A DNA stretch of 36,521 bases from NCBI GenBank assembly GCA_964602415.1, contig CAZRQL010000030.1:1-36521 (forward strand). Reading direction: 5' to 3'. Within the stretch, counting starts at the first letter, position 1; the number at the start of each line of letters is the position of its first letter. The notes under the pieces were generated by a model. The model was given only the letters and a program-made list of their open reading frames with translations, was not told where the DNA came from and made no database searches. The stretch is from CAZRQL01 sp964602415 (GTDB lineage: Bacteria; Bacteroidota; Bacteroidia; Cytophagales; Flammeovirgaceae). Position numbers and translations under genes: made by a program. Of the stretch, positions 7,979 to 15,847 are shown one piece after another.

Positions 7979-10900
7979 TGTATTAAAATACCCATTATCA
8001 AAACGTCATCCGTCTGAGAATATTTGCCCTTCCATGTCTTAAAAGCCCTGCTAATGTATTCATTTTGTACATCTAAGGGCAAAGAGTGAATTTCATGCAA
8101 AAAGCTCACAAAATTTTTTCTAAGGAATTTTGTGAAATTTTCGCCCCCAAACTGATCTTGAAAGCCATCTGAACTCATATAAAACACGGTAGGACTGTCT
8201 ATTTTGATAATGGTCTGTTGGTAGTTGTTGAGTTTATTTTTATTAAATCCTTGACCTATTGACATCCTATCGCCTCTAATTTCGTGAATTTGCTTGTCTT
8301 TTACATAATAAAGAGAAATTAAAGCCCCTGCAAAAGCCGCTTGATAAGGTTTACCGTCTTGCTCATAAAAAGTCAAAATCCCCAAATCAAATCCGTCTTT
8401 TATATTTTTTTCGGTAAATATTTTTCCAAGTGTTTCGGGAATATAATTAAGTATGTCAGCGGGATCGTGTATTTCTTTTTCATGAACAATATGATTGAGA
8501 ATGTTATTCACAATGATGGTCATAAAAGCTCCCGGCACACCATGCCCCGTGCAGTCTGCCACAACATATATCTTTTTATCCCCTTTGTCTGCAAACCAAT
8601 AAAAATCACCGGAAACTATATCTTTTGGTTGATAAAAAATAAAATGTTCATATCCTGTGTTTAGTTCAGCAATTGAGGGTAAAATACCATTTTGAATCTT
8701 TTGGGCATAATTGATTGAACTCAATATGTTCTGACGCTTGCGCTCTACTTCATTGTAGGCCAAGTTGAGGTCTTCGTTGGTTGATTTGAGTTCATCGGTT
8801 AGCTGTTCCAGTTCGGCTTTTTGCATTAAAATCTCTTGATTGGTCTGTTGCAGAGCGGTATTTTTTTGTCTGATTTCATCTGTTCTGAGTTCGATAATTT
8901 TTTCTAATGCTAATTTTTGTCTTTTGAGTTGATTGACTCTAAATTTGTATATTCCAAATGCAATCCCCATAAATAAAACAATTATCAAAACATAAAACCA
9001 GATGGTTTGATAAAAATATGGCTTTACAACTACTATAATGTCTTTTTCAAAAAATATGTTATCGCCTTGAGCATTTACAGCCCTGAGTAAAAAACGATAA
9101 GTACCGGGGTCTAATTTGTTGTAATAAGCAAAGTTTAGGTTTGAAAGTTGCGACCAATCTTTGTCCATACCCTCCATTTTGTAGCTGTATTGATGTTGGT
9201 GTTCGCTATAAAAACTCAAAAGAGAAAAAGCAATTTTGACAGAAAGGTTGGAGTTGGCTACATAGATGGTGTCACTTGGGTATTGAGATAAATTATCTAC
9301 TTTTATGTCTGTAATGACTAAAGTGCCCTTGTGTTGAAGCGGGACATCCAATTCAGGGCTGTATTTGGCTATACCCTCAGCATGAACGGTGTACAGGTTA
9401 TTATTTTTTCCTTCTAATAAGAAAATTACTTTATTTGATAAAAGACCATCTCCGCTTGAATAGCTATACATTTTAGCCCCGTCATATCTAAAAACACCGC
9501 TATTGGTGGAAAACCATAGTTGGCCTTTCTCAAATTCTAAAATATGCGAAATCTGTGAGAGCCGTGTGTTTTCTTGCTGAAAGGGAACAAAGGATGATTC
9601 TTTTTTCAGGTCAATTCCATTTTGATGAACTGCCATCAATTGTTTATTGCTCAAATAATAAATATTGTCTATATTCTCATTTCTTAGGCCGTCTTGTTTT
9701 CTGTAAATGTAAAAATCACCGGTATCTTTTAAATAAATAATACCTTGAGTAAGGGTATTAATCCAGATACCTCCCTTCTCATCGGGTACAATTTCAACGG
9801 CTGATAGAGCTTTTACTGATTTTAAGTCATCGCTGGGATGAATAAAATCTGCTTTCGCATAAACAGGGCCATCATTATCAAACAGACACAAATTGCACCA
9901 TGTCCCTACCCACAACCTGCCCTTAGTATCTTCAGCAAAATCGGTTATTGCATTGCAAGACAGTGGCGTTTGTTGCTTCCACTTACCGTCTTTATAGCGA
10001 AAAACGCCGTAATAACTACCTATGAGCACCTCTCCGTCACTCTTTACAAACTTCCTCTCAGGATAATCTACCAACTTTTGCAGCAAGTCGGGAAGTCCAT
10101 TGGAAGCATTTAGATAACTTACCTTAGGTTTTTGGCTTAAGTCTTGGGTGAGCTTTACAAGTTTAAAGCCTTCAGCATACCTGACCCACAAATTATTTTG
10201 TTTATCTACAAAGCAGTAGGTGATACCCTTTTCAGGCATTGGTAATACCAAGACCATCTTCTGCCCATCAAAACGATACAAGCCTTGATTATTAATAAAA
10301 TTAATGATACCAAAACTATCAATTGCGAGCAGTTGGGAGTAAAAATTACCCTCAAAATCTTTGGAAACTGCGCTGTAGCCAACAAATTTTGGGGGCTGAA
10401 GTTTTTGCACCGCATTATCGAGGAATCCAATCCAAAGATTTTTCTGCCTATCTACCAAGCAAGTATTTGGATTGTCTGAAAAAAGTCCGTTTTTTTTGCT
10501 AATATGCTGTAGAGTCAAACCGTTCCAAACAAAAACACCCCCTACTCCTGCAAAATAAATCTTACCCTCATTGTCTTGGAATATGTCTCTGACCCTGAAC
10601 TTAATTTTATCTTCAAAAATTGGCTTCAGTTTACCTGATTCAAATACGCTTACACCTGACTCCAAAGCAATCCATATATTGTCGCTTTTATCCCTAAATA
10701 TTTTTTTTATTAATTTATCAACCCCAATATTAAAGTTTTGAAGAAGAGAAACAGACTTTTTTTCTTTCTCATCAGGGCTTAAATCATTGAAATACTTATC
10801 TTCGTAATCTCTGTAATAAACAATGCTATCTTTAGGAATTACAAAACAGGGCATTTGATTTGACAGGCTAAAACTTACAAGTTCTTTACCTTTTTCATCA

Positions 10901-11403
10901 GACGAGAGCAGGATAGTGCCATCGGGTAAATGAGTGGCTGTTGGCACAAAACTCAACTCATGAGGAAAACACTCAAACTTTTCATAGTCATACCTCAAAA
11001 TATGTCCGACATAAAAAAAACAAAGCCTGCCTTGATTGTCTTCTTGTATTTTTCTTATATTTTTAATCCCTTCTATAAGCAGCCAATTTTTGCCATCGTA
11101 GCGCACCAATCCATCAAAAGTACCCAGCCAAATATGGCCTTTTTTGTCTTCGTATATCTCATAAACCCTCGGGTCGGTCAGGTACTTGTCCGTTCCAAAA
11201 AACTCAAACTCGCTTCCGTTGTACCGGCTGACACCCTCCGATGACGACAACCAAATAAAACCTTTAGAGTCCTGAAAAATTTTATAAAAAAATTGCCCTT
11301 TTAGCCCGTTTTCCTGAGTATATGTTTTAAAGCTATACAACTGAGCATAACAGAATTGAGTAAAAAAAATAAGAAAATATAATGGAAATAATAACCTCCG
11401 CAT
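7975..11403 (-). CDS. Propeller sensor with Y_Y_Y domain and SpoIIE-type PP2C phosphatase output
   Basis: The 1142-residue product has a signal peptide (1-21, ending CYAQ). Repeated two-component-regulator propeller motifs follow (for example GFIWLSSSEGVSRYNG, GHIWLGTFDGLVRYDG, GQLWFSTNSGVFRYDG) to about residue 700, then a Y_Y_Y domain (about 725-795), one transmembrane helix (about 801-823), a coiled coil (825-900) and a SpoIIE/PP2C phosphatase domain (about 915-1142). Metal-binding motifs are present: GDFYWF, VADCTGHGVPGAF (near 945-957) and YMSSDGF (near 1074). There is no histidine-kinase or response-regulator module. By family it should sense an extracytoplasmic ligand and control Ser/Thr dephosphorylation inside. 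The ATG at 11403 starts a clean signal peptide and is preferred over an upstream TTG. The stop overlaps the next gene by 4 nt. Confidence 0.93.
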   Translation of the reverse strand: MRRLLFPLYFLIFFTQFCYAQLYSFKTYTQENGLKGQFFYKIFQDSKGFIWLSSSEGVSRYNGSEFEFFGTDKYLTDPRVYEIYEDKKGHIWLGTFDGLVRYDGKNWLLIEGIKNIRKIQEDNQGRLCFFYVGHILRYDYEKFECFPHELSFVPTATHLPDGTILLSSDEKGKELVSFSLSNQMPCFVIPKDSIVYYRDYEDKYFNDLSPDEKEKKSVSLLQNFNIGVDKLIKKIFRDKSDNIWIALESGVSVFESGKLKPIFEDKIKFRVRDIFQDNEGKIYFAGVGGVFVWNGLTLQHISKKNGLFSDNPNTCLVDRQKNLWIGFLDNAVQKLQPPKFVGYSAVSKDFEGNFYSQLLAIDSFGIINFINNQGLYRFDGQKMVLVLPMPEKGITYCFVDKQNNLWVRYAEGFKLVKLTQDLSQKPKVSYLNASNGLPDLLQKLVDYPERKFVKSDGEVLIGSYYGVFRYKDGKWKQQTPLSCNAITDFAEDTKGRLWVGTWCNLCLFDNDGPVYAKADFIHPSDDLKSVKALSAVEIVPDEKGGIWINTLTQGIIYLKDTGDFYIYRKQDGLRNENIDNIYYLSNKQLMAVHQNGIDLKKESSFVPFQQENTRLSQISHILEFEKGQLWFSTNSGVFRYDGAKMYSYSSGDGLLSNKVIFLLEGKNNNLYTVHAEGIAKYSPELDVPLQHKGTLVITDIKVDNLSQYPSDTIYVANSNLSVKIAFSLLSFYSEHQHQYSYKMEGMDKDWSQLSNLNFAYYNKLDPGTYRFLLRAVNAQGDNIFFEKDIIVVVKPYFYQTIWFYVLIIVLFMGIAFGIYKFRVNQLKRQKLALEKIIELRTDEIRQKNTALQQTNQEILMQKAELEQLTDELKSTNEDLNLAYNEVERKRQNILSSINYAQKIQNGILPSIAELNTGYEHFIFYQPKDIVSGDFYWFADKGDKKIYVVADCTGHGVPGAFMTIIVNNILNHIVHEKEIHDPADILNYIPETLGKIFTEKNIKDGFDLGILTFYEQDGKPYQAAFAGALISLYYVKDKQIHEIRGDRMSIGQGFNKNKLNNYQQTIIKIDSPTVFYMSSDGFQDQFGGENFTKFLRKNFVSFLHEIHSLPLDVQNEYISRAFKTWKGKYSQTDDVLIMGILIQ

Positions 11404-11421
11404 CTGACACAAGTATTTAAG

Positions 11422-11429
11422 CAAATATA
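11422..11429 (-). promoter_or_regulatory. -7 box for the sensor-phosphatase operon
   Basis: The minus strand reads TATATTTG, matching TAnnTTTG, 18 nt before the ATG at 11403. Transcription would begin about 13 nt before that ATG, which excludes the upstream TTG as a start. No clear -33 element was seen. Confidence 0.5.
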
Positions 11430-11459
11430 AAAGGATGCCTGCATAGCAGCCATAAAAAT

Positions 11460-12143
11460 TTATTTTTTCAACAGATGAATGGCCAAACAGCCTGCAAGGG
11501 CAGCGGTTTCTGTGCGTAAAATATGACTCGAAAGGCTTACTTTCTCAAAGCGGCAACTATCAAAAAGCTCAAGCTCTTCCTGCGTCCAGCCACCTTCAGG
11601 GCCTACCAACACACAAAAGCCGTCCCCACTATTGCACATCTGCTCAGATACAGCTACCCCCATACGATCCAATACAAACCGCCTTTGCTCTTCGATAGTA
11701 GTCAAAAAAGTCTCCGTGAGTTCAAACTGCCCGAGTCGGGGCAACCAAGCCCTGCGGCTCTGCTTCATGGCAGCGATGCAAATCCGTCTGAGTCTCTGTA
11801 AATCAACTTTTTTACGCTCGCTGTACCTACTAAAAACAAAGCTAATTGAGTCAATGCCAACCTCTACGAGTTTTTCACACATCCACTCTATTCTGTCAGG
11901 ATTTTTTGGTGGGGCCACCAGCAAATGGATACGATAAGGTCTGGGAATGTCTCTGCTAAGGGTTTGTATATCAAAAAATTGCTTATTTTTTTCTTTTCTA
12001 CCCAGCACCACTTGTGCAAAGTTGCCCAATCCGTCTGCAAGTGTTACGATGTCGCCTTGACTAAGTCTAAAGGCTTGAGCGTGAACCGCCTCACTCTCAG
12101 GCAGGAAACCTTCTTCAAAATTTTCGCAGAAAAAAACCGGCAT
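11460..12143 (-). CDS. rsmE: 16S rRNA (uracil-1498-N3)-methyltransferase RsmE
   Basis: The product (227 residues, normal length) belongs to the SPOUT methyltransferase RsmE family, which methylates N3 of U1498 in 16S rRNA using S-adenosylmethionine. The family's knot motifs are clear: LVGPEGGWTQEE (about 178-189) and LSSHILRTETAAL (about 203-215). The N-terminal PUA-like part (HAQAFRLSQGDIVTLADG) is also present. The gene follows the four-helix membrane protein with no gap (TAG immediately followed by ATG), so the two form an operon. Confidence 0.96.
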   Translation of the reverse strand: MPVFFCENFEEGFLPESEAVHAQAFRLSQGDIVTLADGLGNFAQVVLGRKEKNKQFFDIQTLSRDIPRPYRIHLLVAPPKNPDRIEWMCEKLVEVGIDSISFVFSRYSERKKVDLQRLRRICIAAMKQSRRAWLPRLGQFELTETFLTTIEEQRRFVLDRMGVAVSEQMCNSGDGFCVLVGPEGGWTQEELELFDSCRFEKVSLSSHILRTETAALAGCLAIHLLKK

Positions 12144-12569
12144 CTAAAAATTGTAAGCACCTTTCCAACGTCGGTAATTGTGGGTCTGGTAGTATTGAAA
12201 AGCCGAAACCAACAGCAAATACCAGCCGGCAATCAACACAAAAGGACTAATAACCCGAAGCGGATCAAAATAATAAAACAAGAAAAGAACGATTGAAAGC
12301 AATAACCTCCCAATCATATCCATCTGCAACAGGTAAATATTGGGGTTGATGGTTCTGCCCAACACCCAAATCGCCAAGGCTATGCTGGTGATATTGATGG
12401 AGAATTGGAGCAGGTAAGTCATTTGGGACATACTAAAAGAGGGGAAAATAGTACCCCATTCAAAGTAGAGGTTGTCCAATTGTTGAAAAAAGAAAATAAT
12501 TTTGAGTTCAAAACCGTGGATAGCAAAAGGAATTATGATAATCAGTTCTAATATTGAACATACAATCAT
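12144..12569 (-). CDS. Small four-helix integral membrane protein
   Basis: Not recognised. From the first ATG the product is 141 residues with four hydrophobic helices: CSILELIIIIPFAIHG near the start, then LLQFSINITSIALAIWVLG, MIGRLLLSIVLFLFYYF and VISPFVLIAGWYLLLVSAF. The frame is open further upstream, with TTG codons at 12599 and 12638. The 12599 start would add a basic stretch (LRLPKALKRF). A promoter-like TATCTTTA lies near 12620, which argues against the 12638 start. It abuts rsmE directly and is probably co-transcribed with it. No polar residues inside the helices hint at a substrate. Confidence 0.65.
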   Translation of the reverse strand: MIVCSILELIIIIPFAIHGFELKIIFFFQQLDNLYFEWGTIFPSFSMSQMTYLLQFSINITSIALAIWVLGRTINPNIYLLQMDMIGRLLLSIVLFLFYYFDPLRVISPFVLIAGWYLLLVSAFQYYQTHNYRRWKGAYNF

Positions 12570-12706
12570 AAACCGCTTTAGGGCTTTAGGAAGTCTCAAG
12601 GCAGTAAAGTTTGTGCAATAATAAAGATAATTTCGCAAAACAAAAAAATATACACCCCCGCAACTGTTTTTTAGAAAAAGGGTCTATAAAATGTGTTCAA
12701 AACTAA

Positions 12707-13231
12707 ATGACAGACAATGAAATTTTACAGGGTTGCAAACGTGAGAATCTGAAAGCTCAACAAGCTCTCTATGACAAATATTCGCGGGCTATGATGGGAA
12801 TTTGTTTGCGTTACATTAAAAATCAAACAGAAGCCGAAGACCTTTTTCAAGACGGGTTTGTCAAGGTATTCAACTCAATTCGTACCCTCGAAAACCCTGA
12901 GGCTCTGCCTTTTTGGATTAGGAGGGTATTCATCAATACCTGTATAAACTTCATAAACCGCAATAAAAAGTACGCCTTTTCGCAAATCCAAGACTTTGAA
13001 TTCAAAAGCACATACCACACAGACGAGCCTTTAAACACCGAAGAAATACTCAAAGCCTTAGGGCAATTGCCTGAATCTTATCAATTGATTTTCAATCTTT
13101 TTGTAGTTGAAGGGTACTCTCACAAAGAAATCAGCGAGTTGTTGGGTTTCAGTGAAGGAACTTCAAAATCTCAACTTTCCAGAGCCAAAGCTATGCTCAG
13201 AACCATCATCCTCAAAACCGAAAAAGTATGA
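12707..13231 (+). CDS. ECF (sigma-70 family) RNA polymerase sigma factor
   Basis: The product is 174 residues, typical for the ECF family. Region 2 is at about 20-90 (YDKYSRAMMGICLRYIKNQ, then EAEDLFQDGFVKVF, the core-binding and -10 recognising helix pair). Region 4 is at about 112-165 (LPESYQLIFNLFVVEGYSHKEISELLGFS, a helix-turn-helix for -35-type recognition). Its stop overlaps the start of the next gene as ATGA, so the downstream barrel protein is the likely cognate regulator. Target promoters cannot be told from this window. Confidence 0.95.
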   Translation: MTDNEILQGCKRENLKAQQALYDKYSRAMMGICLRYIKNQTEAEDLFQDGFVKVFNSIRTLENPEALPFWIRRVFINTCINFINRNKKYAFSQIQDFEFKSTYHTDEPLNTEEILKALGQLPESYQLIFNLFVVEGYSHKEISELLGFSEGTSKSQLSRAKAMLRTIILKTEKV

Positions 13232-14469
13232 ACGACAACCAATGGGAAGACCTTTTTAGGCAAACACTCTACCACTACCAAGCCGAACCGCCCCAACATG
13301 CCTTCGCTGCCATCATAAAAAGATGCAGGCGGCCAAAAGTCAAGATATGGGTTTGGTTTACAATACTTTGCCTGCTTTTTGGTACGAACATACAACAAGC
13401 TGAAAAACAGCAAGCGTATTTTGTTCACAAAAAAACTACCCAACGCACAAAGTATTATCAAAAGGAATCTTTGTCAAACAAAAAAATCATCAATACAACT
13501 GAAAAACAAGTTTTTGTAAACAAACAAATCAGTAAAAATTGGGTTGCAACGAGCTTCCAAACTGAGCAATATTTTGAAAGAAAAAATTCCCAAAAACAGG
13601 ACAGGTATGTGCCTAAAACAGACTTTTCAAAAAAGCAAGCTATTAAAAACCAAAAACTTGAAAAAGATAATGCTTCAGAAAATTACCTTGCTGCAGCAAA
13701 TCAAACAGAGCAAGCAACCATCATGGCCAACTCCTCAACACAAGAGCAGGCTGAACTTAGCGACAACTTAGCTGGCTCAACTCTCAAATTTGACCTAAAA
13801 CCCTTTGAAATAGAACTCATTGAGTCTGTAAAAAAACGCAGGTATCTTGCTAAATACCGCGAAAAAGCCATCCGACTCATGCCAAGTTTTGCACAGGGCG
13901 CGGCTGTACTGTTGGCGGGAGAACAGCAGACACATTCACAAATCTACTCATTTGATTTTGAACCTTCTAAGTTCACAAGTTTTGGCCTAAAAGTTGAAAG
14001 ACAACTCTCAAGACGTTGGTCGGTAGGCTTGGGGTGGTCAAAAACCAACTGGGCTTGGCGGCAAACCATTCACTCCAAAGATTTGCACCCTCGCTATGAA
14101 ACCATTTGGAATGGAAGTACTTATACCGTCAAGCCGATTTTTGCTGAAAGCACCCGCACCCATGCAAGCACCCTAAGTCTATCAAATTGGGAAGCAGGGG
14201 CAAGGTATTTAGTTGGGTCAAAAAGAAGGCTTAATTACAGCCTCACTGCCTCGCTAAAATATTGGACAGCCAAAACTGAAAACTCTATCCAAAATGGCTG
14301 GGCACTGCAAGCGGGGTGGGACTGGAGTTACGCCATTACGCGCCGTTTGTCTGCAACGGCGGGGGTTTTGGGTTGTTATTACCCCAAAACAACGATGCCT
14401 GAGTTGCCACTGCAAGTTCCTTCTGCATTTTTAGGTATTCAGGTTGGTACTTCTTGGCAATTGAGATAA
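13228..14469 (+). CDS. Probable trans-envelope anti-sigma/beta-barrel protein coupled to the ECF sigma factor
   Basis: The 413-residue product has a short cytoplasmic N-terminal segment (1-38). Its pattern WEDLFRQTLYHYQAEPP resembles the anti-sigma segment of Bacteroidota proteins encoded after ECF sigma factors. A single transmembrane helix (about 39-53) is followed by a long, low-complexity Gln/Lys/Asn/Thr-rich region (about 55-185). Residues about 210-413 look like an outer-membrane beta-barrel (alternating strands such as FGLKVERQLSRRWSVGLGWS, ending FLGIQVGTSWQLR). I infer that one polypeptide spans the inner membrane, periplasm and outer membrane and holds the sigma factor inactive until an envelope signal arrives. 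Direct evidence is limited to the architecture and the 4-nt overlap. Confidence 0.7.
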   Translation: MNDNQWEDLFRQTLYHYQAEPPQHAFAAIIKRCRRPKVKIWVWFTILCLLFGTNIQQAEKQQAYFVHKKTTQRTKYYQKESLSNKKIINTTEKQVFVNKQISKNWVATSFQTEQYFERKNSQKQDRYVPKTDFSKKQAIKNQKLEKDNASENYLAAANQTEQATIMANSSTQEQAELSDNLAGSTLKFDLKPFEIELIESVKKRRYLAKYREKAIRLMPSFAQGAAVLLAGEQQTHSQIYSFDFEPSKFTSFGLKVERQLSRRWSVGLGWSKTNWAWRQTIHSKDLHPRYETIWNGSTYTVKPIFAESTRTHASTLSLSNWEAGARYLVGSKRRLNYSLTASLKYWTAKTENSIQNGWALQAGWDWSYAITRRLSATAGVLGCYYPKTTMPELPLQVPSAFLGIQVGTSWQLR

Positions 14470-14602
14470 GAAAATAGACGGTCAAGTATTTTTGAAAAAG
14501 TGCTGATAAAGAGCAATTTTTTTGGTATCAGTTCCAAAAGTTTAAATTTTATTTGCAACAAAACACAGATAAGACCCATATTTGGGCAAAGCTCAAATCT
14601 AT

Positions 14603-15634
14603 ATGCCCCAAACATTAGCCATCGGTATAGACATTGGAGGAACCAACACCAAAATAGGTTTCGTAACAGTGCAAGGCCAGTGCCTATCAGCCAGCAGCAT
14701 ACCGACCCAATCTCATCTGCCTTTTGAAAATTTCGTTCAGCGCGTGGTGGGGCAAGTGGACTTGCTCAAAGCCGACCTTGAAGCCGATAGTTCCTTGATA
14801 GCCATAGGGATAGGCGCACCTAACGCCAATTACTACTCCGGCAACATAGAAAAAGCCCCCAACCTGCACTGGGGCGACAACGTACCGCTGGGCGACACAC
14901 TGTCCAAGATATTCGGTCTGCCTGTGGCCGTTACCAACGATGCCAATGCCGCTGCCTTGGGAGAGATGAAATACGGAGTGGCAAAAGGATTGAGTGATTT
15001 TGTGGTCATTACGCTGGGAACGGGACTGGGCAGTGGGATTGTGGTAAACGGAAACCTCGTCTATGGACATGATGGATTTGCAGGCGAAATCGGCCACACC
15101 AACTACAAACGCGGAGGCAGGCTCTGCGGGTGCGGAAACAGAGGCTGTCTGGAGACTTACGTATCTGCTACAGGAATCAAAAGAACTGTTTTTGAATTAC
15201 TTGCACAATACAACCCTATCCAATCCGAGATTTACAACATCGCCCCCAGCGAACTGACAGCGGCCAGACTTCACCGCCTTGCCATTCAGGGAGACCCAAT
15301 CGCCTTGGAGGCTTTTGAGATAACGGGTAGGATTTTAGGTGAAAAACTGGCCGATACGGTGGCGCATCTCAGCCCTTCGGCCATCATCTTGTTTGGAGGA
15401 TTGGCCAATGCCGGTGAATTTATTCTAAAGCCCTGCAAAAAATATTTGGAAGAAAACTTGCTGCCTATATTCAGAGGCAAAGTAAAACTACTGGTGTCCA
15501 ATATGTCAGGCGACAACGCCGCCATTTTGGGGGCAGGTGCTTTGGCTTGGGAAGTTGTGGAAAAAAAACCAGCCTTTAGAAAAAGTGTCGAAATCCCCAT
15601 GCCCCTTGCCAATCCCAAATCCGAATTGGACTAA
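14603..15634 (+). CDS. ROK-family sugar kinase (glucokinase-like)
   Basis: The 343-residue product carries the ROK hallmarks: an N-terminal phosphate-binding loop (GIDIGGTNTKIG), GLGSGIVVNG, and the zinc-binding signature GHTNY...CGCGNRGCLETY (about residues 160-186). The catalytic aspartate should be the one in VTNDANAAALGE. It probably phosphorylates glucose or another hexose with ATP in the cytoplasm; ROK specificity cannot be fixed from sequence alone. The ATG at 14603 is preferred over an in-frame TTG at 14582 because the conserved domain begins right after it. It is followed about 60 nt later by the TPP riboswitch, so it is probably not in that operon. Confidence 0.92.
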   Translation: MPQTLAIGIDIGGTNTKIGFVTVQGQCLSASSIPTQSHLPFENFVQRVVGQVDLLKADLEADSSLIAIGIGAPNANYYSGNIEKAPNLHWGDNVPLGDTLSKIFGLPVAVTNDANAAALGEMKYGVAKGLSDFVVITLGTGLGSGIVVNGNLVYGHDGFAGEIGHTNYKRGGRLCGCGNRGCLETYVSATGIKRTVFELLAQYNPIQSEIYNIAPSELTAARLHRLAIQGDPIALEAFEITGRILGEKLADTVAHLSPSAIILFGGLANAGEFILKPCKKYLEENLLPIFRGKVKLLVSNMSGDNAAILGAGALAWEVVEKKPAFRKSVEIPMPLANPKSELD

Positions 15635-15696
15635 GACCGCCGCACCTCAATTTTATTCTTTTTTTGGAACAATCAATTTTTCAGCTATAACTTTGC

Positions 15697-15776
15697 GGCC
15701 AACTGGGGTGCTGTAAAAGGCTGAGATCATACCCATCGAACCTGAACGGGGTAATGCCTGCGAAGGGAGTTAGGCT
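15697..15776 (+). ncRNA. TPP (thi-box) riboswitch
   Basis: The thi-box core is nearly canonical. It has GGGGTGC (15705-15711), GGCTGAGATCATACCC (15719-15734), GAACCTGAAC (15738-15747), then GGGGTAATGCCTGCGAAGGG (about 15748-15767). A closing P1 helix can form between GCCAACT (about 15698) and AGTTAGGC (to about 15776). It binds thiamine pyrophosphate. The receptor ATG is about 72 nt downstream. I see no strong intrinsic terminator between, so control may be at translation initiation. Confidence 0.97.
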
Positions 15777-15847
15777 GCTTATTTTTGGGCAGTTGGGAAC
15801 GTTCTATCTTTTTGCTGTCGCCTCATTTTTTTTAAATTTTAAAAACG

